A program made the position numbers and the translations under genes. From contig JAQWYY010000235.1 in the NCBI GenBank assembly GCA_029253705.1, positions 1 through 39,393 on the forward strand: a DNA stretch of 39,393 bases. Direction: 5' to 3'. Origin of the DNA: Luminiphilus sp. (GTDB lineage Bacteria > Pseudomonadota > Gammaproteobacteria > Pseudomonadales > Halieaceae). Below are positions 26,764 through 37,582 of the stretch, in pieces (positions within the stretch are counted from its first letter, which is position 1; every line of letters starts with the position of its first letter). A model generated the notes under the pieces. The model had not been told where the DNA came from. It ran no database searches and saw only the letters and a program-made list of their open reading frames with translations.

Positions 26764-27289
26764 AACAGATCTTGATGACAGCGACTGGAACCCTGAAGAC
26801 GCCCCCCCGAGTAAAAGCTCAAAAAAACGGGCTATGACAGCGCTGCAGGTACTGGGAACACGCTTGGTGAATCTGACACCGAGCCAACTTGAGCAAATTC
26901 CAATCGAAGACCCGCGCCTGCAGGAGGCGGTTCTTCAGGCTCGCAAAATCACTCAGCGAGGAGGACTTCGTCGCCAACTGCAGTACATTGGTAAGCTTAT
27001 GCGGGTGATCGATCCCGAACCCATAGAAAACGCCCTCGCAAAGCTTGACGGGGCTCATCAGGAAGAGCGGGCACAGTTGCATCAACTTGAACAGCTAAGA
27101 GACGCTTTAATTGCAGACGGCGATGCTGCCTTACCTGCAACGCTCGCAGTCTTTCCTAACGCCGACCGTCAGCAACTTCGTCAACTCGTCCGGCGAAGCA
27201 ACCCCGGCGATCCTCGCGCAAAAGAGCATGCGAGGAAGCTCTTTAAATATCTTCGAGAACTTCAGGAGTCTTCCCGCGCAGATTTTTGA
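26756..27289 (+). CDS. darP: Ribosome-associated protein DarP (YjgA, DUF615)
   Basis: DarP associates with late 50S precursors in E. coli and promotes peptidyl-transferase-centre maturation. The ATG at 26756 overlaps mgtE by 8 bp and gives 177 aa; the track start at 26735 is inside mgtE. Family features include the basic-acidic N-terminus SKSSKKRAMTALQVLG, RLVNLTPSQLEQIPIEDPRL, QRGGLRRQLQYIGKLMR and the C-terminal AKEHARKLFKYLREL. In other gammaproteobacteria the gene sits near tldD and pmbA; neither is here. Its last 28 bp overlap the end of yhdP on the opposite strand. Confidence 0.94.
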   Translation: MAKTDLDDSDWNPEDAPPSKSSKKRAMTALQVLGTRLVNLTPSQLEQIPIEDPRLQEAVLQARKITQRGGLRRQLQYIGKLMRVIDPEPIENALAKLDGAHQEERAQLHQLEQLRDALIADGDAALPATLAVFPNADRQQLRQLVRRSNPGDPRAKEHARKLFKYLRELQESSRADF

Positions 27290-30200
27290 GGACTTTCTTG
27301 AGGGTTGTCAACGGCCGGCGCTTGTAGATCTGCACCTGACCCCGCGTCAAATATTCGAATAAAAGTCACCTCTGGAGCATTGAGATTACCCTTGACGGCA
27401 TAAACACCACTGCTAAGGCTTAAGAACTGGTCCTCGAAAACCTTACTAACTAAATAAGCCCCAGCCGCCACGGGAAGTCCCCCTACCAAAGCTGCCACCC
27501 ACGGGATATTTTCCACCAGCGGCAATGTCACTACTAACTCCCCATCGATCATCTCAGTGACAAGATCAATCTTGCTATTGAAGTTGAAACCGCCACCTGT
27601 GCCAACAATATTGAACTGCGGAATCTCGACGTTACCCGGGCTGAATTCAAACTCCCCAACCGCTGAGCGAAACGCAACACCCGGATCAAAAATTCTGGTC
27701 ACATCCGCTCTACCGAAGAGCCCAGCTAAATTCAACAAACTAAACACTCGCACAGCGCCCGTTGCCCCCGACGAAACGGGCAAAAAGGAACCCTCTGTTA
27801 ATTCCATTTGCGCAGATCCCGTTAAACCCAACAGGTTCAAATCTGTGGGCCCGCCTGGCCAGGCAAGATGCGTCTCGATAACACCTGAGCGCGTGGTAAC
27901 CAAAGGCTCTAATGAAAGATCCGTAAAGGTGCGCTTAAAATCGAGAGTCTCCGCTGCAACATTGAGTTCCGTAACCCAGCGACCTTCGTCGCTCTCAGAC
28001 CAAGTTAAACCGCTTCCCTCCAACAATTTCAACCCGGCAAGCTGCCCCTGTATGTCCTCTATCACCAAGGCATCAGCGGCGCTTTTAAGGCGAAACTTTG
28101 CCGCACCTAAGGCTCGATTTTTATAGGTAATATTTGCCACAGTCACATCAAGAGGGGCCGGCAGCTCCGGCGGTCGACGAGCTTTAGTGTCGTTTTCTGA
28201 GTGATACAAAGCGGTATCGACGGTACTTAAGCCACTGAGCTGATCATAATCGAGTTGATTAATAACAAGCGCAATACTTCGCTCATCTGATGGAATAGTC
28301 AGCTCTGCATCCAACCATGAAGTGTTAATGCCAAGCTGATGCCAAGTTGTGTACGGCGTGACGTCAACGCTTACGTTTTCGACAGCGATCGTGCCCACTA
28401 CAAGCTCGTCAATTCCCAAGGTGTTGATGCGTATCGGCCATTGAGGCGAAGCGCTACTGTCAGCAAGCGTAAATTGACGCAAGGTCGCCAACCATGGGTC
28501 AAGCTCGACACGCGCTATTTGACCGACGACATCGATACCCAAAGCCGCGGTCCCGTTGAGCTGTTCAATGGGTTGTGGTCTCGGTGTAAGGTCTACAGCA
28601 ACGCCAGAAATGCCCGACCCACCTTGGTAAATTTGTGCCTGACCGCGCTTGTACCAAAACACGTTCCAGGGCGAGGGATCACTGGGCCGCAAAACAATGG
28701 TCAGGGGCGCTGCCTCATCTGCTAGCTTCCCTAGCGGCTCAGGCAGTGCCACCTCCATACCTCTTAAAGTTGTACTCAAGTGGAATTCAGTGGCGTCGCC
28801 AACAGCCGCATCGACGATCACTTGTGTCTTACCCGACAAGGGCTGAAACAGCTCCCCGGCAGCCATAGAATACGGCGCTATATCTTGGCTCCAAGATAAA
28901 AAGTCAGCTCCGGACACCTCGGCCACAAAGCGAGCATCAAATATCCCTGCGTTATCAAGCCCCGAGCTGCCGGGTCCGATTTTTGTGGCAACAGATTCCC
29001 CAAACAAGGTAGACCGAAGGTTGCGGCTGGAAAAGCCAATATCTGATTTGAAATCTAATCCGCCCTGTAAGTCTTCTAGTGTGAGTGATAACAAACGCGA
29101 CTTCACCCTGGCTTGCGAGAGCTCTGCGGAAACAGCTACCCGCGGGGGTGAAAGGGGTGACCGAATATCCATAGCCAACTCCAGCTTACCTGTTACAGCG
29201 CCCTCGAGATCTAGGTCGTCCAACAGCGCAGGGCTGAGATTGTATATTGGGCTGTTTCGCAGCAAATTTAACACCGAGGTCCCTCGCCCTCGAAAGTCAC
29301 CAGAGGCCAACAGTGCTCCCCCCGTGTTTGCAGCATCGACCTCAATCGAAACCCCCTCGACAGTGGCATTACTGATGGTGCCCATGCTCGCCCACACACT
29401 CACCCGATCAGTGTCTATCAGTAATGCCCCGTCAAAATCATCTATCACTGGCCAGTTGGGTTGGAACCTAATGCTGCCATCAGATACCTCGGCTGCGATT
29501 TGCATACTCTGAAGCCCTGAACCAAAACCTTTAAAGCCACCCCGCCAGGAAAAGCTCGTTTGCGACAGGCGCCCGCCTAAAATACTGTCATCTAACCATT
29601 GCTCAAGGACGTCAGGAATTCGATAGGGAATATACTTTTTATGAACGTCAATCGCTGCGGTAGGGACCCCAACATCTAAGTACATTGCTAAAGGAGGGCC
29701 TTGGCCAGCACTGGGAATCAGAGGAATCGCCATGCCAAAAAGTGCATGAGCGTCGTGGTCTTCTTGTTCACCGGAGAAAACGCCGTCGAACAAATACAGC
29801 GTATTTGCATCCCAACTCGCAGAAAGGCGACCTAGAACCCGTGTGAGTTCAATCGGCTCTTGATAAACCTTCGGTAAATCTAATACGAAGTCGCGGGTAT
29901 CCAACCAAGCGGTGGCTCCCTTTTCAGTTGCCACTACTGTCCCGTCAATACCCAACAGCCCCGGTATTTTTTTTCGCGCTTGTACTGAAACATCTTTTAC
30001 TTCTACCGAAGCCGACCAACTTGAAAGGGGCTGCCGCCAATCCGCCAGCTCCGTCTCCACTGCCAATAAAGACCCACTGGGCGCCAACTCAGCAAGTATC
30101 CCAGAAACCTTATGAGGTAAGAGGCCACCGGAGACTGCAGTCATCGTCAACTGACCGATGTCCAAGGCCTCGGTTTTCAAGCTTAGACCATCGCCACTAC

Positions 30201-31152
30201 TCTCAATCTGAAGTTTGTCCAGGGTAAAAGCCGCTTCAACCGAACTCATAGCAAATGACTGAAGGCGACCTGACCAGCCAACAGGGTTAATGGTGACACC
30301 CGCATCAAACGTAAGGGCCTCAAGCTCTGATACTTGGCCACCCTCATGAAACCAAGTCAACTCAGAGATATCTACTGACGCTTCAATATTGGGCGATTGG
30401 CTATTACTGTGATACCAAAAATCAACCTCACCATTTCCGTTTAACTCGTGACCATACAATTTCGACAGCCATGCCGCGTCGGTTATCGTTAAATGACCGT
30501 ACAGCTCCCCCACAAAACGGTCTAATCGCAGAATATCGCCAACACTCGAACCGGAAATACTGAGCTTTGAATTGCCTGGGCCTACCACCTCCACCGCGAC
30601 TTGACGCTGACTTCCAGCTCGACGTAAATCAAGTGCAAGGCTAAGTTGTTCCCGATCCCCCCCAACCCCCACCAGCCAAACTTCTGCCATCTCAATAGTT
30701 ACTTTACGAAACGCCGCCAGTAATCCGGCAGCTAAACGAGCGGCTCTACCATCGCCCTCCAGTGCAGGAAACCCCCCTATGGGTAGGTCCACCGAAAGGC
30801 CACTTAAACGAAGCGCGTCAAGTCGAACTTGACCTGCCAACAATGAAGCCCAAGGGTCAACAGTGATTTCTGCCGAATCAAAAACCATAGGGAGCCCGTT
30901 AGGTAGCGCAATTTCCAGCCCCGTGACTTGGATTCTCGGTTGGAACTTTTTGATATCGCCACGCAGGCTGGAGGTTCGATAGTCAAGCCCGGTTGTCTTG
31001 GTAATCCAGGCGTCAATGTCTCTCTCGTAAGCGGGCAAAGCGGCTAGAAAAGCACGGGTACCTGCGACATACACCGCCAACAAGACCACTAATACGAGCA
31101 TGGCGCGCCAAAGCGTCCTACCTAAAAATTGGTACATTCGCTCAGCCGACAT
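27262..31152 (-). CDS. yhdP: AsmA-like protein YhdP (outer-membrane lipid transport)
   Basis: YhdP is one of the large AsmA-like bridge proteins (with TamB and YdbH) that move phospholipids toward the outer membrane. The 1296-aa length is close to the roughly 1270 of E. coli. There is one N-terminal membrane helix (RAMLVLVVLLAVYVAGTRAFL), a long beta-rich periplasmic body, and the conserved C-terminal domain with LNLLGLTGSAQMELTEGSF, GRADVTRIFDPGVAFRSAVG, NVEIPQFNIVGTGGGFNFN and MIDGELVVTLPLVENIPWV. It follows maf with a 6-bp gap; the gene usually between them, rng, is absent. The 3' end overlaps darP by 28 bp. Confidence 0.95.
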   Translation of the reverse strand: MSAERMYQFLGRTLWRAMLVLVVLLAVYVAGTRAFLAALPAYERDIDAWITKTTGLDYRTSSLRGDIKKFQPRIQVTGLEIALPNGLPMVFDSAEITVDPWASLLAGQVRLDALRLSGLSVDLPIGGFPALEGDGRAARLAAGLLAAFRKVTIEMAEVWLVGVGGDREQLSLALDLRRAGSQRQVAVEVVGPGNSKLSISGSSVGDILRLDRFVGELYGHLTITDAAWLSKLYGHELNGNGEVDFWYHSNSQSPNIEASVDISELTWFHEGGQVSELEALTFDAGVTINPVGWSGRLQSFAMSSVEAAFTLDKLQIESSGDGLSLKTEALDIGQLTMTAVSGGLLPHKVSGILAELAPSGSLLAVETELADWRQPLSSWSASVEVKDVSVQARKKIPGLLGIDGTVVATEKGATAWLDTRDFVLDLPKVYQEPIELTRVLGRLSASWDANTLYLFDGVFSGEQEDHDAHALFGMAIPLIPSAGQGPPLAMYLDVGVPTAAIDVHKKYIPYRIPDVLEQWLDDSILGGRLSQTSFSWRGGFKGFGSGLQSMQIAAEVSDGSIRFQPNWPVIDDFDGALLIDTDRVSVWASMGTISNATVEGVSIEVDAANTGGALLASGDFRGRGTSVLNLLRNSPIYNLSPALLDDLDLEGAVTGKLELAMDIRSPLSPPRVAVSAELSQARVKSRLLSLTLEDLQGGLDFKSDIGFSSRNLRSTLFGESVATKIGPGSSGLDNAGIFDARFVAEVSGADFLSWSQDIAPYSMAAGELFQPLSGKTQVIVDAAVGDATEFHLSTTLRGMEVALPEPLGKLADEAAPLTIVLRPSDPSPWNVFWYKRGQAQIYQGGSGISGVAVDLTPRPQPIEQLNGTAALGIDVVGQIARVELDPWLATLRQFTLADSSASPQWPIRINTLGIDELVVGTIAVENVSVDVTPYTTWHQLGINTSWLDAELTIPSDERSIALVINQLDYDQLSGLSTVDTALYHSENDTKARRPPELPAPLDVTVANITYKNRALGAAKFRLKSAADALVIEDIQGQLAGLKLLEGSGLTWSESDEGRWVTELNVAAETLDFKRTFTDLSLEPLVTTRSGVIETHLAWPGGPTDLNLLGLTGSAQMELTEGSFLPVSSGATGAVRVFSLLNLAGLFGRADVTRIFDPGVAFRSAVGEFEFSPGNVEIPQFNIVGTGGGFNFNSKIDLVTEMIDGELVVTLPLVENIPWVAALVGGLPVAAGAYLVSKVFEDQFLSLSSGVYAVKGNLNAPEVTFIRIFDAGSGADLQAPAVDNPQESPQKSAREDS

Positions 31153-31158
31153 ACTGGG

Positions 31159-31722
31159 TCACCGATCTAAACCAACACCAAAACCAGCTATCAAAGCCTT
31201 GGTTTCGACAAGAGGTAGCCCCACCACCGAAGAATAACTGCCGTTGACGCGCTGAACAAAAACACCCCCTTGCCCTTGAATTCCATAAGCTCCAGCTTTA
31301 TCCCATGGTTCTTCGGTATCAAGATAGCTGGCTATATCACGCTGCGACAGTTGAGCGAAGGTAACCGTCGTGGAAACCACACAGCTGCGTATGGCGTCAT
31401 CGGAGCGGGCAGCCACGCCTGTAAGGACATAATGGGACTGCCCAGAAAGCAGAGATAGCATACGAGTTGCATCCTGACGATCAGCGGGCTTTCCAAAAAT
31501 CTCATCAGCTAATGTTACCGCGGTGTCAGCTCCAAGAATGAGCCCACCCGGCGCATCGACTGCAGATGCCTTCATTATCGCCAAGCGGGAAACATAAGCA
31601 GCTGGGGTCTCCCCCACTTGTAAGCACTCATCAACGTCAGGGTTTACACAGCTAAAATCAGAAATTAAAAGTTCTAACAGCGACCGACGCCTGGGGCTTT
31701 GCGAGGCAAGAACTATTTTCAT
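31159..31722 (-). CDS. maf: Maf-family nucleotide pyrophosphatase (YhdE type)
   Basis: Maf proteins hydrolyse non-canonical or excess nucleoside triphosphates; YhdE-type members prefer dTTP/UTP and can affect division. The 187-aa protein starts MKIVLASQSPRRRSLL at ATG 31722, sharing a base with the mreD stop (TGATG). It contains GLILGADTAVTL, FGKPADRQDATRML and WDKAGAYGIQGQGGVFV. The track start at 31761 lies inside mreD. Location directly after mreBCD is the classical place for this subfamily; exact substrate is inferred. Confidence 0.95.
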   Translation of the reverse strand: MKIVLASQSPRRRSLLELLISDFSCVNPDVDECLQVGETPAAYVSRLAIMKASAVDAPGGLILGADTAVTLADEIFGKPADRQDATRMLSLLSGQSHYVLTGVAARSDDAIRSCVVSTTVTFAQLSQRDIASYLDTEEPWDKAGAYGIQGQGGVFVQRVNGSYSSVVGLPLVETKALIAGFGVGLDR

Positions 31723-32204
31723 CACTGTACCTCGTAATACCGTCGCAGAAATCTGAGGCAATTACGCACTGGCACCCAACATATTACCGATGTTGCAGCC
31801 GGTATAAGAAAGGCGGTGCCAACATGCTGCCACCCTAGGAAGGTCTCCAAGCGCTGCTCAACGAGATGTACCAGTGAAATCAACAACCCCATCACCAGAC
31901 TCTGCTTTAGCCCATCAAATTGGCGAATGCGCTGGTAGCTAACAAGAATAACCAGCACTGCCAACACAGCACCGATCGCGGTTGCACCGACGGGTGACCC
32001 GTCCAGAAGGTCAGCAAGTATCCCGACTATGCAGGCCAGAAGCACTCCCACTCGAGTTGGCAGCGCCAAGACCCAGTAAAATAAAAACAATAGTGGCCAA
32101 TCGGGAATGTAGCCACGCCACGCCACGGGTACCGGAACAGCGACAATCAAAAGTGCCACGAAAATTGAGCCGAAGATAACCCAAGTACCTCTTCCGGCAA
32201 TCAC
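31722..32204 (-). CDS. mreD: Rod shape-determining protein MreD
   Basis: MreD is the polytopic inner-membrane partner of MreC in the elongasome. The 160-aa protein is highly hydrophobic, with several predicted helices (VIFGSIFVALLIVAVPVPVA, GVLLACIVGILADLLDGSPV, AIGAVLAVLVILVSY) and the MreD pattern around GILADLLDGSPVGATAIG. The start is GTG at 32204, 2 bp after the mreC stop. Confidence 0.92.
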   Translation of the reverse strand: MIAGRGTWVIFGSIFVALLIVAVPVPVAWRGYIPDWPLLFLFYWVLALPTRVGVLLACIVGILADLLDGSPVGATAIGAVLAVLVILVSYQRIRQFDGLKQSLVMGLLISLVHLVEQRLETFLGWQHVGTAFLIPAATSVICWVPVRNCLRFLRRYYEVQ

Positions 32205-32206
32205 AG

Positions 32207-33043
32207 CTATTGACTGCTGCTAGGCGTTAGGTCAAGCGCTAACATCACGTGACGCCCACGATCGAGATGCGCAATCGGCACCGCTATGACTTGTGAAAAT
32301 GAAGAGCCGGGCTGCCTCACGATGGTTTGCACCGTAGCCACCGGATAACCCGAAGGAAAGATCCCGCCCAAGCCCGATGTCACTAGAGTATCACCCTCTT
32401 GGATATCAGTCGTCGCTGCGATATGCCTAACCACCAAGCGATTCAACGCCCCGGTTCCCTCGGCAAGACCTCGAACTCCACTGCGTAATGCCTGAACAGG
32501 AACCGCATGGGTTGCATCGGTAATCAACAGCGCGTGACTACTGTGCTGCCCAACGCGGATGACCTGCCCCATCAACCCATCGGCCCCTAGCAACGGCTGT
32601 CCCACATAAACAGCGTCAGCAACACCTTTGTCTATAACTAGCTCATGGCGAGATGGCGCTGCCGTCATAGCAATAATTTCTGCAACCATGACTTCGCGCT
32701 CGAGTGTCTGAGCGGAGCGTAACAGTGCCCGATAGCGCCCATTCTCAGCGAGGACGGCGGCAAGCTTTTGAGTTTGGCCCTTCAGCACCAAGTTTTCCTG
32801 TACCAGCCGATCGTTGTCTGCTCGCAGAGTACTGTAGGACTTAAAAAACTCGCCTACTCCTTGAAAGGCTGCCTGGGGTGCCGAAGCAATGCGGTAAATA
32901 ATCGCTGCAGAATCAATCGTGAATTGCCGCGGAGTTTCCAGCGCTGGATGATTACGCAGATAAAACAGCAGTAGCAGGCTGCACCCAATTGCTAAGGTGG
33001 CACGCCAACCCACATGTTTTTCTTTAAGAAATAGGGGTTTGAT
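32207..33043 (-). CDS. mreC: Rod shape-determining protein MreC, probably starting at an ATC codon
   Basis: MreC is a bitopic inner-membrane scaffold that links MreB to PBP2/RodA. It has a membrane helix (LAIGCSLLLLFYL), a coiled coil (LRADNDRLVQENLVLKGQTQ), and beta domains with HELVIDKGVADAVYVGQPLL and DTLVTSGLGGIFPSGYPVA. The track begins at GTG 33013, which lacks a Shine-Dalgarno and removes the conserved N-terminus. Ten codons upstream the frame reads ATC AAA CCC CTA TTT, i.e. (M)KPLF as in Pseudomonas and E. coli MreC (MKPLF/MKPIF). AAGGTGAGG ends 6 nt before this ATC, and an in-frame TAA lies two codons upstream. The ATC start gives 278 aa. A single-base error turning ATG to ATC is the main alternative. 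Confidence 0.85.
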   Translation of the reverse strand: MKPLFLKEKHVGWRATLAIGCSLLLLFYLRNHPALETPRQFTIDSAAIIYRIASAPQAAFQGVGEFFKSYSTLRADNDRLVQENLVLKGQTQKLAAVLAENGRYRALLRSAQTLEREVMVAEIIAMTAAPSRHELVIDKGVADAVYVGQPLLGADGLMGQVIRVGQHSSHALLITDATHAVPVQALRSGVRGLAEGTGALNRLVVRHIAATTDIQEGDTLVTSGLGGIFPSGYPVATVQTIVRQPGSSFSQVIAVPIAHLDRGRHVMLALDLTPSSSQ

Positions 33044-33077
33044 CGCTTACCTCACCTTAACGTTGAAAAAAGAGTCC

Positions 33078-34350
<1,273 letters not shown>

Positions 34351-34638
34351 ATGCCCACTATTCCTGCAGACGTGCTGTCAGTGGCACAGCTCGCTAGGTT
34401 GCACATTGACAACGACGCGCTAGATGATGTGACCGACCGCTTTAGTCGAACCTTAAATTTAGTTGCCGAGCTGGAGAAGATCGACACTGATGGTGTCATA
34501 CCCATGTCCAACCCTCACGATATGCATCAGCGGCTGCGATCCGATTTCGTAACAGAGGATAACCAGCGCAAAGCGCTCCAGCAAAACGCCCCTGCCACAG
34601 CCGATGGCTTTTTTTTAGTCCCTAAGGTTATCGATTAA
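34351..34638 (+). CDS. gatC: Aspartyl/glutamyl-tRNA amidotransferase subunit C
   Basis: GatC stabilises the GatA-GatB complex that amidates misacylated Asp-tRNA(Asn) and/or Glu-tRNA(Gln). The 95-aa helical protein has the usual pattern [21 protein letters not shown], a middle [20 protein letters not shown], and the C-terminal FFLVPKVID. The TAA stop shares a base with the gatA ATG. Its presence implies an indirect route for at least one amide aminoacyl-tRNA. Confidence 0.95.
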   Translation: MPTIPADVLSVAQLARLHIDNDALDDVTDRFSRTLNLVAELEKIDTDGVIPMSNPHDMHQRLRSDFVTEDNQRKALQQNAPATADGFFLVPKVID

Positions 34639-36116
34639 TGACGCTGGAATCGCTCACAAACGCCTCCGCAGCAGAGTTGTCATCAGCACTGCAAACAGGA
34701 CAAGTCTCTGCTTCTGAGTTAACCCAAGCTTGTCTTGACGCCATTGCCACTCACAATCCCGAGGTAAACGCCGTTATCACCCTCTGCGAGGAATCTGCCT
34801 TGGCAGAAGCCAAAGCTGCTGATTTACAACTGGGCAACGGTACAGCCGGTCCCCTGACCGGCATACCACTCTTACACAAAGACATTTTTTGTACCCGCGG
34901 CGTTGCCACCACCTGTGCGTCAAAGATGCTCATGAATTTCACCCCTCCTTACGATGCTACCGTGGTAAGCCGACTCCGCACAGCAGGAACTGTGATGCTG
35001 GGCAAAACCAATATGGATGAGTTTGCCATGGGCTCGTCCACAGAGACCTCTGTATTTGGTGTAACGCGAAACCCGTGGGACCTCAATTGCGTGCCCGGGG
35101 GAAGCTCTGGCGGTGCAGCTGCCGCAGTTGCAGCTGGGTTTGCCCCCCTTAGTACGGGGACTGATACAGGAGGGTCAATTCGCCAGCCCGCCTCCCTATG
35201 TGGGATCACTGGATTAAAACCAACCTACGGTCGCGTATCTCGGCTAGGGATTATTGCGTTTGCCTCTTCACTAGATCAAGCCGGCCCCATGACTCGAACG
35301 GTCGAAGACGCTGCTCTTATGCTTCAAGCGATGAGCGGTGTCGATGCCGGAGACTCTACCTCTGCAGATTTAGAAGTACCGGACTTCTCTGCGGGGCTCG
35401 ATCACTCTATCGCGGGCCTTAAAATTGGAGTACCTAAGGAGTACTTCAATCACAACCTAGACGAGAGCGTTGCCAAAAAAATCCATGAAGCGCTGGACGA
35501 ATTAGTAAGGGAAGGCGCAGAACTTGTAGATATTGAACTGCCTCACACCGAGCAGGGGATAGCGACGTACTACATTATTGCGCCCGCAGAAGCCTCTACA
35601 AATCTCTCGCGCTACGACGGAGTGAGGTTTGGCCACCGCTGTGACAACCCTGAGAACCTCACCGACCTCTATGAACGATCACGCAGCGAGGGGTTTGGCG
35701 AGGAAGTGCAACGACGTATTCTTGTCGGAACTTATGCTTTATCAGCCGGCTTTTACGACGCCTACTTTAAAAAGGCTCAACAAGTCAGGCGCCTTATTAG
35801 CGAAGATTTTAAAAAGGCCTTTGAGCAATGCGACGTCATTGCAGGGCCTGCTGCTCCCGGCACCGCTTTTGCCCTGGGTGCAAAATCTGACGACCCACTC
35901 GCAATGTATCTTGAAGATATATACACCCTCTCAGTGAATCTCGCCGGCCTGCCAGGGCTATCCATTCCGGCTGGACTGATTAACGGCATGCCTGTGGGAC
36001 TCCAACTCATTGGGCGCGCCTTCGATGAAACGACGTTGTTGAGAGTGGGGCATCGATTTCAGTTACGTACCAACCACCACCGCGCCACCCCACCCATCGC
36101 AGGAGCAAGCCAATGA
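34638..36116 (+). CDS. gatA: Aspartyl/glutamyl-tRNA amidotransferase subunit A
   Basis: GatA is the amidase-signature glutaminase that supplies ammonia to GatB. The 492-aa protein has the Ser-cisSer-Lys triad: Lys81 in LLHKDIF, Ser156 in [15 protein letters not shown] and Ser180 in [12 protein letters not shown], plus [14 protein letters not shown] and the [10 protein letters not shown] block. Length fits the family. Overlaps of 1 bp with gatC and 4 bp (ATGA) with gatB indicate a coupled three-gene operon. Confidence 0.97.
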   Translation: MTLESLTNASAAELSSALQTGQVSASELTQACLDAIATHNPEVNAVITLCEESALAEAKAADLQLGNGTAGPLTGIPLLHKDIFCTRGVATTCASKMLMNFTPPYDATVVSRLRTAGTVMLGKTNMDEFAMGSSTETSVFGVTRNPWDLNCVPGGSSGGAAAAVAAGFAPLSTGTDTGGSIRQPASLCGITGLKPTYGRVSRLGIIAFASSLDQAGPMTRTVEDAALMLQAMSGVDAGDSTSADLEVPDFSAGLDHSIAGLKIGVPKEYFNHNLDESVAKKIHEALDELVREGAELVDIELPHTEQGIATYYIIAPAEASTNLSRYDGVRFGHRCDNPENLTDLYERSRSEGFGEEVQRRILVGTYALSAGFYDAYFKKAQQVRRLISEDFKKAFEQCDVIAGPAAPGTAFALGAKSDDPLAMYLEDIYTLSVNLAGLPGLSIPAGLINGMPVGLQLIGRAFDETTLLRVGHRFQLRTNHHRATPPIAGASQ

Positions 36117-37561
36117 GCTGGGAAGTGGTCATGGGCCTTGAGGTTCACCTGCAACTTGCGACCAAGAGCAAAATATTTTCAGGAGCCGCCAATCAATTTG
36201 GTGCGGAGCCCAACGTTCAAGCCTGTGCAGTCGATCTTGGCATGCCTGGGATGCTCCCGGTACTAAACAGTGAAGCCGTGCGGTATGCCGTTATGTTTGG
36301 TTTGGCTGTCGACGCCCGTTTGGGCAAGCGGTCCGTTTTCGACAGGAAAAATTATTTCTATCCCGATCTACCCAAGGGATACCAGGTCAGCCAATTTTTC
36401 GAACCTATTGTCTGCGAGGGAAAGTTTGATATTCCCATGGAGGACGGCTCCGTGTTTCCCATTCGAATTACCCGGGCCCACCTTGAAGAGGACGCTGGAA
36501 AATCTGTACATGACCTATACAGCGGGCAAACAGGCATTGATCTCAATCGTGCGGGCACTCCCCTCCTGGAGATTGTCACTGAACCCGACTTTCGAACCGC
36601 AGCGCAGGCGGTGGCCTACCTGAAGGCCCTGCATTCCCTAGCCATTTACTTAGGCATTTCAGATGGCAATATGGCCGAAGGCTCCATGCGCTGCGACATT
36701 AATATCTCGCTGCGAGCCTCAGGCAGTGAAGCGTTTGGCACTCGCACTGAGATCAAAAACGTCAATTCCTTTAAGTTCGTTGACAAAGCCATCGCCGTTG
36801 AAACCGAGCGACAACTAGATGTGCTGGAATCTGGAGGCACGATAACTCAAGAAACTCGCCTCTATGACGCCGATAAAAATGAGACTCGGGCAATGCGGTC
36901 AAAAGAGGTCGCCAACGATTACCGCTACTTTCCCGAGCCCGATTTACTCCCTATTATTATTGACGATGAATACATTGAAGCTATTAGGGACACGCTACCT
37001 GAACTCCCAAGAGCCAAACAAGCACGCTTCATTAGTCAGTATGAGCTGAGCCAATACGATGCCGCATTGCTCGCAGACACACCCACCTTGGCACAATTTT
37101 TCGAGACTGCGGCGATAGAAAGCAAAGCTCCGAAGTTAGCTGCCAACTGGATTCTTAGCGACCTTGCTGGATCGTTAAATCGAGAGGACCTGGACATCAG
37201 CCAGTCGCCGGTCTCTGCTGAAGCCCTTGCAGGATTGATCGTTCGAATAGCAGACGGAACTTTATCCAGCAAATTAGGGAAACAAGTGTTTGAGGGATTG
37301 TGGCAGCAGGAAGGGACTGCCGATGCCATTATTAAAACCCGCGGCTTGAAACAAGTGACAGATACTGGAGCGCTGGAAGCCATGGTCGATCAAGTGATCG
37401 CAGACTGTCCTGAACAAGTGGCTCAGTACCGATCCGCCGAAGAGAGCAAACAAAAAAAGCTGATCGGCTTTTTTGTAGGGCAAGTCATGAAGGCGTCCAA
37501 AGGACAAGCCAACCCACAGCTGCTCAACACACTGTTGGTATCGAAGCTTGGAGAACCCTAA
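36113..37561 (+). CDS. gatB: Aspartyl/glutamyl-tRNA amidotransferase subunit B
   Basis: GatB activates the misacylated side chain with ATP and amidates it, binding tRNA through its C-terminal YqeY-like domain. The 482-aa protein starts [21 protein letters not shown] and contains [61 protein letters not shown] and [12 protein letters not shown]. The C-terminal tail has the [21 protein letters not shown] motif. It is convergent with the Smr-domain gene across a 21-bp gap. Confidence 0.97.
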   Translation: MSWEVVMGLEVHLQLATKSKIFSGAANQFGAEPNVQACAVDLGMPGMLPVLNSEAVRYAVMFGLAVDARLGKRSVFDRKNYFYPDLPKGYQVSQFFEPIVCEGKFDIPMEDGSVFPIRITRAHLEEDAGKSVHDLYSGQTGIDLNRAGTPLLEIVTEPDFRTAAQAVAYLKALHSLAIYLGISDGNMAEGSMRCDINISLRASGSEAFGTRTEIKNVNSFKFVDKAIAVETERQLDVLESGGTITQETRLYDADKNETRAMRSKEVANDYRYFPEPDLLPIIIDDEYIEAIRDTLPELPRAKQARFISQYELSQYDAALLADTPTLAQFFETAAIESKAPKLAANWILSDLAGSLNREDLDISQSPVSAEALAGLIVRIADGTLSSKLGKQVFEGLWQQEGTADAIIKTRGLKQVTDTGALEAMVDQVIADCPEQVAQYRSAEESKQKKLIGFFVGQVMKASKGQANPQLLNTLLVSKLGEP

Positions 37562-37582
37562 ACAAGTACTGACCGTCCCGGG

